Shown here piece by piece: positions 49,205 through 62,036 of a stretch of 64,000 nt of DNA. Made by a program: the position numbers and the translations under genes. Every line of letters starts with the position of its first letter. The first letter of the stretch is position 1. Source of the stretch: Heliocybe sulcata (Eukaryota; Basidiomycota; Agaricomycetes; Gloeophyllales; Gloeophyllaceae). Location: assembly GCA_004369045.1 (NCBI GenBank), contig ML213518.1, positions 480,591-544,590 of the forward strand, in the 5' to 3' direction. The notes under the pieces are model-generated. The model was given only the letters and a program-made list of their open reading frames with translations, searched no databases and was not told the DNA's origin.

Positions 49205-52030
49205 ATGGATACAAGGCTCTTGATCATCTCTGCCTCGGTGTTTCTACTGACGGACGATAATGCACGGACTAGCACACGGACGCTGTGTACTCTAGTTTCT
49301 GGGAAGCAGCACACTTACGGAGATAGGACAAAGTTACGGGTGAGTTGACGCCTTCTCCTGTCGTCAACCAAAGAGCCTCACGTTCCATCAGTCCTAGCGC
49401 TTTTTCTGACTTACACCATGGTCTAGTGGTCATGACGACTGGGCGAGGTGACCTGATATCGCAGACATCACATCCTGATCTGTCAGTAAGAATATTCCTG
49501 AGCGCTAATCTGATAACAGGTTTGGAAAGGGTGTCAAGGAGGCTTGACATAGATGTCGTTACGGCACTACGTCGTTATAAGGATGTGTTCGAGAGCTCGA
49601 CTTGCCTGTGGCGCAGGCGATCCTACAGTCTTTTGCTGTCACCACACTCGATCTTACCTTTCGTCTCCATGATCAGTCCACCCGGACATGCTCATAGCGA
49701 CAGCACGGTTTGCCCGCCGCTACCAGTCGACAGACATGCAAATGTCCTGGTCTCCCATCTTCTAACTTCTGATGCGGACGACGAACACTTGTTACACATC
49801 ATATACAATGAACTGGAAGACTACTTGAGTGATTATGCGGTCACCGGTACGTTGATCACGTCTGCTTCGATCTTTGTATTTGTCCCAACAGAGCATCGCC
49901 TAGAACCAACCCACTGGACTCAGGTCGTCCAAGCCATGAATCAACTCAGCCGTGCTTCGTTTGTGCGGCTCGTGCATGACGTATACCATGAAGTTCTACG
50001 CCGCGAAGAGAAACCACGGGATCTCTGTGAGCAACTGAGCTCCTATAATTGTCTGATTGCTGACGGCCCCGTAGTTCTGCACCCCGGTGATCACATGCTA
50101 GCTGACAACTCACAGCTGAGGGAACTTGATGTCCGCGTGTTCCACGATGTCTGCAGCGCTGTCCGAGATGAGCTGAGTAGACGACACCCCGTAGGCCCTT
50201 GTCTCCAGGTATTTGGACGGGCTATTCGTCTCTCGGTATCAATATTGAAAGCACTCTCTCCTAGAGCGTGGCACCAAGTGGAATTCGTCGTGCCCTAGTC
50301 AGAAGAGGCGCTTTTGCATCAGTAAAGAAGTTCCCCAAGTACATCAAACATCATGCATGCTCGAAGTCGGACTCGCTCGCAGAGATGATACCACGCACCG
50401 CCAATGCAATTGCGGGCCCTTCCAGAGCAAAGATATCGAATGCTTTGTACAGGGACACGATCAGTCATAACCCGTCCATGTATAAAGCAGCCATGTCCAC
50501 GGGTGCTCTTCAGCGTCTAGAGGAAGACTGTCCTAGTTATGCGGAACCAATCATGGCCGATCTTTTTCTCCTGGATCAACTGAAGAGCATGGCCCGTGCA
50601 CCTCGTCATAGTCAAGGCACGGATAACCATGATAAGGAGCATCTATTGAATGCTGCGCAAATCTACGTGAGTGATATCTGATTACGGCGGGCAGAGGAGG
50701 TGTCCAATTTCCTGCCACTTAGGAAATTGGACACCTCGTCGTCGCCTGCCCGCCGTGTGACTCTCGCATGGTACTCCTTCCTGACACTCGAGCAGTTGAA
50801 GGTCCACTCTAGGTCATTTCAGCTATCCTCCTTCGCCGAATGGATGACAACATCGGTCCCATACAGGCCCTATCGCACTGCGTCCTGTAAGGCTCGCAAG
50901 TTACTAGTGAAGCTTGGGGAGAACCACGCCGTCGTTCCTTCGCAATGTTACATCACGAACGTCTGCTTGACGAATAGCAGTTATCCGATTACTGGCGGTG
51001 GCTTCGCCGATATTTTCCAGGGATACCTTGGGAAGACTCTAGTTGCAGTCAAGCGCCTCCGCGTATTCGCCAGTAGTATGACAGCAGAACAAGAGCATCA
51101 GCTAAAGGTCAGTTTTCTCGCCTATAATTCACGTTCTCTTAACGAAGCCATGCATAGCGCCTGTGCAGGGAAGCATTAGTATGGCAACAAATTCATCATC
51201 CTAACATTCTTCCCTTCCTCGGCGTCGCTCGTGATCTGTTTCCATTCCAACTATGTCTTGTCGCGCCGTGGGCGGCGAAAGGAAATATTGTCACGTATCT
51301 CGAAAACCATCCTGCGCCTACGGTTCGTCTGATATACAGATTGGTAAGATTTCGGTACAAAGTGCTTCCATGACGCACCATCTTACCCTCAGGCAGTTGT
51401 ACCAAGTTGCGCGTGGCGTCGCATATCTCCATTGGTTGAACATCGTGCACGGTGATCTACGAGGGGTATGAGTCCTCCGAACGTCATCCATCGAGCGGTA
51501 TTCTGAAACGTCATCATCTGTCAGGCAAACATTCTCATAGATGAAGACCATCATGTCCGACTGGCCGATTTTGGTCTCTCTGTATTTGCCGAAGGGACTG
51601 CTGGCCCTGGTACCTGCACCAACCGGGATGGGAGCATGGCTTGGATGGCTCCGGAACTGATAGACCCCGTACAATTCGGCCATCACGACTACTACAGGAC
51701 AACAGCTACTGACGTCTACGCATACGCGTGCGTGTGCTTGGAGGTATGTAGATATTGTGCGGTACCGTTGGGTCTTACTCACTCTCGATCGCGGCATAGG
51801 TCTGCACTGGTAGGCGACCATTTGCAGGACTACCTGACTCAGCCATCCTGTTGAGTGTGCTGAGAGGGGAAAGGCCGCCGAGGCCTAGCAACACGGAATG
51901 TCGCGGACTGGCCCTTCATGATAACTTATGGGATATCATGACTCGGTGCTGGAATCCGAATGCGTTGTCCCGACCAGACGTTCGTCAAGTCGCTTGCTGC
52001 TTGGGCGAAATGCAAAGGAATGCAATATAG
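49205..52030 (+). CDS. Protein kinase, TKL-like, with long N-terminal region
   Basis: Predicted cytosolic kinase of an expanded agaricomycete type. The kinase domain starts at YPITGGGFADIFQGYLGKTL (glycine loop), then VAVKRLRV (lysine), EALVWQQIHHPNILPFLGV, the catalytic loop IVHGDLRG|ANIL, ADFGLSVFAEGT, SMAWMAPEL, DVYAYACVCLE and CWNPNALSRPDVRQVACCL, stop at 52028-52030. Catalytic Asp and Lys and DFG are present; HGD replaces HRD, frequent in fungal relatives. The preceding ~450 residues are not recognised. They connect in frame through three inferred introns: about 49338-49463 (LR|TSHPDL), 50208-50264 (LQ|SVAPSG) and 50667-50822 (IY|LSSFAEW). The last of these contains a long hairpin. If the 5' joins are wrong, the first 350 residues could be a separate gene. 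Confidence 0.72.
50684..50756. repeat. Long imperfect hairpin inside a kinase-gene intron
   Basis: The inner arms gaggtgtccaatttcc (50697-50712) and ggaaattggacacctc (50722-50737) are perfect reverse complements around a 9-nt loop. Outer arms acggcgggcag (50684-50694) and ctgcccgccgt (50746-50756) also pair, separated from the inner stem by 2 and 8 unpaired bases. In all 27 base pairs within 73 nt. It lies in the inferred intron 50667-50822. Confidence 0.85.
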
Positions 52031-52389
52031 CTTCGTACGGGTGGTCGACGATAGTGACCAGTCCCGTTCTAGCGAGCGAGTTTTGATAGCTCTATCATTG
52101 TACGGACAGTTCAATAGAGCAATATTAGCATCGGCCTTGTATTCCGCTGTTCTTCGCTGCTGAAGTTCGAGAGCAGATTATCTTATACCTTCAGAGCTGC
52201 ATAGCCATACTACGGAGAGGAGCTAGCTATCACTATCCATGCTATTCGTACGGACGGGACGTAGCAGCAGAATACTCGCCAGGTCCCATACCAATTGAGG
52301 CTCGGAGAGAGCCACAAATTATCCGGCTTTTTTCAAGACATAGAACCAGGAAACGCAACGAGAGAAGTACCATGATCATCAGATCTGAA
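52031..52389. other. Convergent 3' spacer
   Basis: About 360 bp between the convergent kinase and CCDC25 genes. No coding signal or clear structure. Confidence 0.5.
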
Positions 52390-53417
52390 CTACATAAAGT
52401 CTTCTTCTGCCTCTCTTACAGACTTCTTCGGTGCGCTATCGTACTCTTCTTCTTCGTCATCTTCACCTGTAAAGAGCGAATCGTACGACCGCGCAGCCTT
52501 CTCTGCCTCCCTGGCGCGTGCGAGGTCCGCATCGGCCTTTTTCTGCGGGCACCAGCAGTGAATAATCTCTGTCGTGCGAATACCCAGTGACCTACTTTCG
52601 CTGCTGCTGCCGCTCGTCGAACAGCGCTCTCCTTTTTAATGCGGTCTACTCGCTCCTGTTCATGGTCGACTTGCTTCTCCACCTTTGTTTTGTTTAGCCG
52701 ATTAACGATGGGATTTTCGCGCTTCACGACGTAAACTGAGGATGAGCGTGAGATGATGAAAGGGATGCAAAACTATCCACGGCCGTACCTCGCTTGACCT
52801 GAGGAAGCGGCGTCAGGGACATTCAGAAGACATGTGGATCACCGTATGACTTACCCGTTTGTCGCTGTGGAAGGAGACTTGGCCTACAGCCATATCTCCC
52901 GTTTTCTATGCGCGTATTAGACGCCATCGACATGTTAAGGAGACAAATCGAACCTTCAAATTCTCGGCAGGCGTATATATGATTGTTAGGTTGTCCTTCT
53001 TGTTACCTGACAGACTTGTATCAGACGACAGACAACTTCTGCAGACCGAGGGCTCGATTTACCTTCTATGGAGTTCGCCTTCACGAGCTGAGCGCAGTCC
53101 ACGAGCAAGGGCTCTGGAATTTTCTCCCATTGCATACCCTCAGGCATACGGAGGTATACGTGCGCAGAGGACAGCTTATCTACGTGAAACCAGACGTCCT
53201 GCGGCCACGCATACTTGATTAGCTCTTCGTCTGCATACCAGACATTACCCTGTGAAGACGGTCGAGAATTTGATGAATGAGGATGACCTACGCACTTTCC
53301 ACCTTATCCCTACCCATGTAAAGAATAGTCGGCGGATCCGTTGCTGATGAGGACTTCAGAACCCATGGCCAAAACCAAGGCATTTGATCTACCTATGGAG
53401 GTGAAGAATAGAACCAT
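52390..53417 (-). CDS. CCDC25/Jlp2 homologue (NFACT-R domain protein)
   Basis: Small conserved eukaryotic protein with an NFACT-R (DUF814) domain and a C-terminal coiled coil; yeast Jlp2 and human CCDC25 are relatives. Start at 53415-53417. Exon 1 (MVLFFTSI) joins across a short intron to [16 protein letters not shown], the family N-terminus. Then [52 protein letters not shown], an intron, [53 protein letters not shown] and a Lys/Arg/Glu/Ala-rich helix. The acidic end reads [18 protein letters not shown] and AEEDFM, stop at 52390-52392. Length (about 210 residues) is normal. It shares a 257-bp divergent promoter region with the F-box gene. Some mid-gene joins are approximate. Confidence 0.85.
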
Positions 53418-53674
53418 CTTGGCTAGTTCTATCGCAAGCGACAAATGCTTTGAACTACGAAGGAGCCGCCAGGCTGTAATCTGTAATAGTGATCGTGAGA
53501 AACTATTGGCTAAGCGAAATCGCAATCTCCCAAGAGCTGTTTCCAACTTTCATTAATAACTCTTGTTTCTTGCCACCAAGTGCGGTCGCTTTCGTTTACG
53601 GCGGATAGTGCGCTAACGAACGACAAGCAGGAAACTCGAAAGCAACAACGACTTGGGATACGATTTACTCGGCA

Positions 53675-55206
53675 ATGCCTGCCGTCGATGAGGTCCCGAT
53701 TGAGCTGTGGACGCATATTGTCAGTTTATTGACGCGACGGAGCGACTTGGCGCATATCTCGGCCACATGCAAAACCCTGAACATCATTGCCGCTCCTTTC
53801 CTGTATCAAGTATTCCCCATCAGGACCTGGTCAGTCTCTCAATTCCTTCGACTTCTTACCAGACCCGTCCCTTTCGCACCATCGTCGCTGGGTATCGGAG
53901 TGTCGGACTATACTGAAGAGCATGACTTCTGGGATTCCCCTCGGTGGCCGACAGAAGGCGCTCGCACTGTCCCTCGACGTCAGTACATAGCTCACGACAC
54001 ATACCAAAGAGTCGTGAGCGCCAGTTTCGGATTCCCATCTCTCCGCGAACTGGTCATCTTTAATGTGCACATTCCTCGGCGATTCTACGACCTGATATAT
54101 GATCTTCCCAATCTCGAAGCCTTGCATATAGAGGCCTGTACATCAGCCGGCCTCGGTGACGCCTTCAAGCATACTGACTTACGGATCACTGAGCTGACCC
54201 TCCGCGTCTGCGACACCGTTACTGCTGGCATCCCTTGCCGTCTGGCTACTGCGAGCAATCTGCATACTTTGCGTATCGACGAGACTGCCAATGTCTTTCA
54301 AGAGTGCTCCACCGATTTGTCCCACAACATCCGCTTCATTTACGTATCGAATTTCAGGACTTTCACAGATCCCATCCCTCCTGAAGCGTACAACCGCTTC
54401 AAAACATCCTTCACCGACTTCCTGTCGTCTTACCGTCATCATGTAGAATGGCTCAGCACTTCTCTTCCCGTGCAGTCGACCTTGACTCCGAACGCGCTGC
54501 CGTTCCTCCGTCATTTCCGCGGCAACACTGCTGCTGTTGCGACTGTGGCTAGATGCGGAAAGCTACACAGTCTTATCATAGAGGCTGGCGAGACGTTCAC
54601 ACTCACGAGTAGTGGCGTTTTGGATAAAATTGCGGAGGCACAACCGGAACTCAAATCGCTCACGCTGAGGCTTTTCGATTGGGACCTGGAAGTTATCCAT
54701 GCCATTGCCCATCTCTTCCCAAATCTGGAGAGACTAAAAGTTACCTTCGTCAAGGGGTCGTTGTCGGATGTAAGTGCTGGAGTCTATACATATAGTGGCT
54801 ACTCACGTCTCTTCAGGATGAGCTGGTCGGCCTGGTACCCCGTCACCTTCCACGGCTCAAAAACCTACGCCGGCTGGAGATATTTACAGTGCGCACGTCA
54901 TGGCGCAGCAAGTCCGTGACGATGCGGCAACAGTTCCCGAACCCGTCATTCGACGAGTATGTCGACGACGCCGAGTTCGAGACCTGGGAGGAGAACGGCT
55001 CACCCGGGCAGTCGGCGCCCCTGCCTGACGAAGAGTACAAGGAGTTCCTCGTCGCCTGGAAGTATGCCTGTCCCGAGCTGCGCGAGGTGCAGCTTGCACC
55101 GGGCTGGGTGTGGCGGCGCTACGGGCTCAAGGATGCCTGGTGCAAGCGCAACTGCCGGTGGAATAATGGGTATAGGGAGATTTGGCGAGAGGCTACCCCT
55201 GTGTAA
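53675..55206 (+). CDS. F-box / leucine-rich-repeat-like protein
   Basis: Predicted SCF ubiquitin-ligase substrate receptor of the large agaricomycete F-box family. The start at 53675 gives MPAVDEVPIELWTHIVSLLT, whose IPxELW-like segment, together with DLAHISATCKTLNIIAAPFL, forms the F-box. The rest has loosely repeated hydrophobic strands typical of LRR-like solenoids (LRELVIFNVHIP, LEALHIEACTS, TELTLRVCDT, LHTLRIDETAN, LHSLIIEAGET, LKSLTLRLFDWD, LERLKVTFVKGS). A single intron (about 54769-54817) leads to DELVGLVPRHLPRLKNLRRL. The C-terminal part has WKYACPELREVQLAPGWVWR and ends REATPV, stop 55204-55206. The substrate is unknown. The gene appears intact. Confidence 0.82.
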
Positions 55207-56569
55207 AGAATAGGGTCTCCATTCACCACAAGATATCCCGGAGGAAGATCGCTTTCCCCGGAGCCTTTGAACCCCTGACATGAAGATAGCACTCGACTAC
55301 TCCCAGCGCGTCTTTCCTCTCTTCTAGGAGGGCACAGGTCCTGTTCGGTGCCTGCAGCTTTGACCTCAGCCATAGCCGTCGTATGTAACGTAGCCCCAAA
55401 TGCTGAGAACTGCAACTCCGAAAGTGCTATTGTATCGTTCTGCGTGGAGCTGACCTCCGCAGACTCCAGCAATTCACTAGATGCGCAACTCGTAATTATT
55501 ACGCAAAGTGTTGACTGAACAATCCATGTTGACTGCGCGCGAGGACCATGTCCTTCTACCAGTGGTAAACGGTGCTCGCCTAGCTTGTGGAAGCCGTTGG
55601 ATACTTATCCGCAGTATCAAGCAGATACTCACCGCTGCAGCAATCTTGCAAACTACTGATAACTTATGCGCTCCACGAGCTGCGCAGCAGTTAACCTTCG
55701 AGGATTTGCGGACCGACTGCGCAATCGGTGAATATGCGAAGTAGAAAGAGCATCATCCGCAGACCAGGTACCGCTCATTTAGTGAACTGTTCCTGTAAGT
55801 GGTGGCAATCATTCTAGGAGAAGTGATAGTTCTCCGTATCTCTCGACGGCTGCGACTTAGCACTAACTTTGCGTCCGTTGCAGAAACCAATTAAAGAGGA
55901 AACATCCTTGGCCTTCGCGTACATCTTGAACGCTCTAACGTTATAAACTCATCGAATGGGAGGACGCCCGACCAGGCGGCATATATTCGGGCAACGCACT
56001 CATGACTCATTAGCGCTCTTAACTGCGGGACCGCCGGTCTAGTTTAATTCGGTGTGCACCACACGCAGCTCCGTATTTGCCGCAGTCCAGATGACTGCTA
56101 GGGTTGTGGTGAATAATTCACAAGGTATCTGTACTGTGGTGCGATGGGCCGTTGCACTCAGGACGACGGCGCACGTTGCTAGTCAGACTCAATCACCTCG
56201 AGTCATGACTAGCACCACCTTGACTCACTCAGGCCGCAGGTGCTCGAACGCAGATATTGGAGTGGCTTACAGCCTAGCAATGTCTATGTCGTTACAGGGA
56301 ATACGGTGGTTCTGGATTTGATCCCTACTAACACCGTCGGAACCTCTTTCGGAGCCTCCAGAATCCAGGGACCATTATGCCACCTACTGCGGTTCGCATT
56401 TTCCGTATGGCCGGCTTTCTACTGTGCAAGCTCTGTGGGGAACCACCGGCAAATGCGTATTATTTAATGCGGACCGACAAGACGAGATTCTGCAGCACAA
56501 AACTGCACTCATACACAGCCCCCCAACCAGTCCATTTCCTTCGCTGCCCTACAGGCCCCCCGTTGCAAT
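55207..56569. other. Long spacer without a supported gene
   Basis: About 1.36 kb. ORFs are short and overlap in all frames. A plus-strand reading near 56265-56340 (NVYVVTGNTVVLDLIPTNTV) looks protein-like but I could not extend it by splicing. It probably contains the promoter and leader of the next gene. Confidence 0.4.
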
Positions 56570-56980
56570 ATGGGGAACAAGTCCTCCTCAAAGTCTGCTC
56601 CTCCGCCACCGCCGGATCCCCGCACTAGCAGGTGATCCTGTCAGCTTATTGACAAGCGGGGAGCTGACCGCTCCTTCTGCTCGCTTAGCAGTGCCACTGC
56701 TGCCTCGACTACTCAAGAGAGCAGTCAGGGTGGTGATGCAGCGTCGTTTGTCTCCACTACTACCACGCTTGTGCCTCCTAATCAAGCGGCTGCGTCCTCC
56801 GGCCCTACTCGCGCCGTGGGGGCAGGAATCATGGGTCAACCTTCCGCTACACCATCGCAAGCGGGGCCTAGAGACTTTGAGTCTTCTTACGCTGCTTTAT
56901 CTTCGTCCTTCGGATTCGGTACCGGTGTACCAGTCGTACCCCGTAAGGATAAGACGAAGAAGAAGAAGCCGACCGAGTAG
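56570..56980 (+). CDS. Small protein with N-myristoylation signal and polybasic tail
   Basis: Uncharacterised protein of about 115 residues in two exons. The start at 56570-56572 gives MGNKSSSKSAPPPPP, where Gly2 and Ser6 fit the N-myristoyltransferase consensus. After PDPRTS an intron with GTGATC donor (56632) and CTTAG acceptor (about 56690) joins in frame to SATAASTTQESSQGGDAASF. The middle is Ser/Thr/Ala-rich and disordered. Then RDFESSYAALSSSFGFG and a basic end, RKDKTKKKKPTE, stop at 56978-56980. Myristate plus a polybasic patch would give plasma-membrane binding, so a peripheral membrane role is inferred. No enzymatic domain. Confidence 0.6.
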
Positions 56981-57434
56981 AGCCTGGTCCGCAGGCAGCC
57001 TCGGTGAGTCTCTTTATCAGACTCCGCACGACGTCCAACGGTATCCTGACCAGCTACCAGTCTCTGAAGCTTGCAGGCGGGCTACTGCCACTCGTTGGGG
57101 AGAGGCGACTGGTACCTCGGAAGAACAGCATGTCGTACGATACTGCGTTTGAACTTGTGTACTTCTCTTCTCTCTCTTACGACTGCCGTATCCTTCAACT
57201 TGAGGACTGTCCAAGCCAGCATAAGGAATTCCGCCATGCCGAACGACGCCTTGCATTATCGCCGCTCGCAAATCTGAACCGCAACAGGCGCAAGCACACA
57301 ATAGCCTGCCCGGGTAGCCTCCCACGTAATGCGGCATATCAAGAAAGAACCTCACATTCGAGCCGTATGCATCATAATCCCAGAAAAAAAGGTTAAATAC
57401 AGCCTTGTATACACTCGCAAATCCGCAACCCGCC
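56981..57434. other. Convergent spacer
   Basis: About 450 bp between the myristoylated protein and the alpha/beta hydrolase stop codons. Open frames on both strands here have no family features and are taken as chance. Confidence 0.45.
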
Positions 57435-58973
57435 TCATGCCGCGAACGCGTCAGAAACAAACGCCAACATCTCCTGGTATACCTGGGGAGCCGAGTAATG
57501 GGCGTTCACAGCGTGCCTAGTACGTCGTTTCTCAGGATCTTAATGGTTTCTACAGGTGTGCGGAGACTTACCCCGTGTTATCAGGAATATATACGGAGAA
57601 GTTGCTGGTCATAGGGTATAGATCTTGAACTTACGCTGGCTTGCTGCCGCGGGCACCGTTCGCGGGAACGGCGTAGCAGTCATTGAAGCAGAAAGGCCAG
57701 TCATTCGCACCGGTCACCTGAGCGGGAAGGTCAAGAACGGATCAAGGTACTCAAGCGACGGCCACCTACCACATGAACAGGGCCGGTGAAGTTAGTCGCA
57801 TTCTGCACCAGACCCATCTGCGTAAACAGGACGGCCTGTGTGACAGGCTGCTCGGTTTGGCGGTTGTGGTTGAAGGCGGCACCAGAATAGTAGGGGAAGT
57901 ACCAGAAGTTGAGCTGTTGCGTCTGGCGAGCCAAGGTTACGAGGTAGGTGCTTGGCAGGCCGGAGTCCTTGAAACGGTCGGGAAAGACTTCGGTAGCTGT
58001 AGAGTAAGCACCTGATGTCAAAAGCTGTAGTTGACCGGTGCTAGAAGAATACGTAATGTTAGGACGTCGGCCAGGATGAAAAGAGGTGACGTACGCATTG
58101 GTGGAAAATCCTTGCAAGAGAACAGCATCCAGCATCCGGGGTACGGTCGCAGACAACGCTTGCACCTGAACCGAGCCGTAGCTATGACCGACACCAACGA
58201 TCTTGTCGAATTTCTGGCCGCCGATATTCCCGTTCTTTAACATCTCCAGGAGTTTCGTAGCGATGGCTATATCGGTCGGAGCCTGTACGACACTGAAAGA
58301 CAAGGGTATAAGCATTAGCACCCGGAGAAGCCCGCTATGAACTCCCTTACTTGTATGTATCGTTAGGGTGCTCGGAAAGCCCAGTACCCAGACGATCATA
58401 GCGAAAGGTGGAATAACCTGCGGCTGCCGCAGCGCTGACATAGCTATGCTCATCGCTGCCATCGACGGCGAAGTCCCAATAGCTACAGACAACGAAGGTT
58501 AGATTCTGACAAAATTGTTGGCAATGATACGTACCTAGAGTCGAAGCCGACACCGTGGATGAGGTACTGCACATGGCTCGCGTTCTTGACCTGGCCGTTC
58601 ATGGGAGTGCAGAAAGTACCTGAGATGGAGTACTGGCGGGAGAGCGGCTGCTTATCTGGATGCTCGTACTCCTGGCTGAAGTTCATGGGCAACGGTGCAA
58701 AAGTCTGCAGCAACTTCGTGATGTACGTCTAGCATAACCACCTTAATTATCGGCCAAGAATCGGAGGAGCGATGAAGGACGTACCTCGTTGGCATTACTG
58801 TCCACGTTCTGGAACACAGTGTTGTTACTGGTGATGTCCAGTTGGTATGTCTGACGGGTGCAGTTAGCATTGGGAGGTCCGACGCGTGGATTGTACCCAG
58901 CCTGGTTCATGCTCTGCGCGAGAGCAATGTAAACCAGGCCTAGCAGGGACAAGAAGCGCGATGAGGAATGCAT
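57435..58973 (-). CDS. Secreted alpha/beta hydrolase
   Basis: Predicted extracellular serine hydrolase of a fungal family without a firm substrate. Start at 58971-58973 with a signal peptide (MHSSSRFLSLLGLVYIALAQ). Several N-glycosylation sites follow (NCTRQT, NNT). Then QYSISGTFCTPMNG, VQYLIHGVGFDSR|YWDFAVDG (oxyanion HG), HSYVSAAAAAGYSTFRYDRL, GTGLSEHPNDTYK|VVQAPTDI and the nucleophile elbow VGVGHSYGSVQVQAL (Ser). Later come GFSTNAYVTSFHPG, SGAYSTATEVFPDRFKDSGL and FTGPVHVVTGANDWPFCF (Asp of the triad probably here). An intron-rich 3' end gives HAVNAHYSAPQ (candidate catalytic His) and EMLAFVSDAFAA. The stop is at 57435-57437. The last two joins are inferred. A TATA-like element lies about 90 bp upstream. 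Confidence 0.8.
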
Positions 58974-59411
58974 GTTAGAGTAGTAATGGGGGCTGGAGTC
59001 GGTAGTAATGTGCTGCGCGAGGATGAGGGAGGGGGTGAAGTTATGTTGAGTGACTGAGTAGGTATTTATGCCAGAGGATCCCAGTGGCTGGCAGTCGAGA
59101 AGCAAAACGGGCGGCGACCTGTCTGCCGTTCATCGTCATTCCGAGTGCGTGGACCACGTCAGTGTGCCAGCCACCAGCCAGCTACGTCCTGGACCTGAGG
59201 GATCATAGACGAGACTGAAAGCCGCAGGTCAGCCACCACGCAAGTCTAAAATTAGCACACACTGTTTGACTGTGGACCACGCAGGCTTGTCGCGCGTTTG
59301 CAGCTCTCCGCTTAACCTAAATCTGTTCGAGCAAGAAAGCTGGACGGCCAGAAACGTAAATTTATGTATTTCCAATAATACAGCATATTTACAAAACTGC
59401 GTACTTCCAAT
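58974..59411. other. Spacer upstream of the alpha/beta hydrolase
   Basis: About 440 bp holding the hydrolase promoter and the PRMT3 3' end, both on the minus strand. No coding signal. Confidence 0.5.
59063..59070 (-). promoter_or_regulatory. TATA-like box of the alpha/beta hydrolase gene
   Basis: Minus-strand cataaata about 90 bp upstream of the start codon at 58973, a usual distance for a fungal TATA element. Confidence 0.4.
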
Positions 59412-61558
<2,147 letters not shown>

Positions 61559-62036
61559 CGTGGTTGCAAACAAAAGGGAGATTGAATGGAACTTGCTCGA
61601 AATTAATTGGCGCCTGTCAATAATCATCCGTGGGAACGTTACCATAGACGGACGACATGCACTGCCACTGATGCACTGCATTGTGCGGTCTGCTCGAAAG
61701 CATAGCCCATTCAGATGATATCCAACCTCTCAGAACTGGAAGGGCATCTTTAACCGCTCTGAACCAGGTGTCAGTATATATGTTGCTGGGATCGCCCATT
61801 CAGCCACTGGTCTCATGTATAGTTGCGACAGAATATGAATTAACAGGATCATCAGGGAGTTCGATGGACTGAGTCCGGTACGTAGTCCTGCTACGCAAGG
61901 TAACGCGGAAAGTTTGAGATATTCAGGAAGATAACAAAATCAAAAGTTGATCCGAACGCCTCGACCACCGCCGGCCGTCCCTCCTGCTACAGCTAAACAG
62001 AAGACACCCCTGCTTCTACCTCTTGTTCTGGACAGG
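61559..62036. other. Spacer upstream of PRMT3
   Basis: About 480 bp between the PRMT3 start and the 3' end of the next minus-strand gene. No coding or structural signal recognised. Confidence 0.5.

Noticed and set aside
56424-57152. Plus-strand open frame of 242 codons rich in Leu, Arg and Pro
   Set aside because: It overlaps the myristoylated protein in another frame; composition is that of a chance frame, whereas the chosen frame has a proper start, intron and basic tail.
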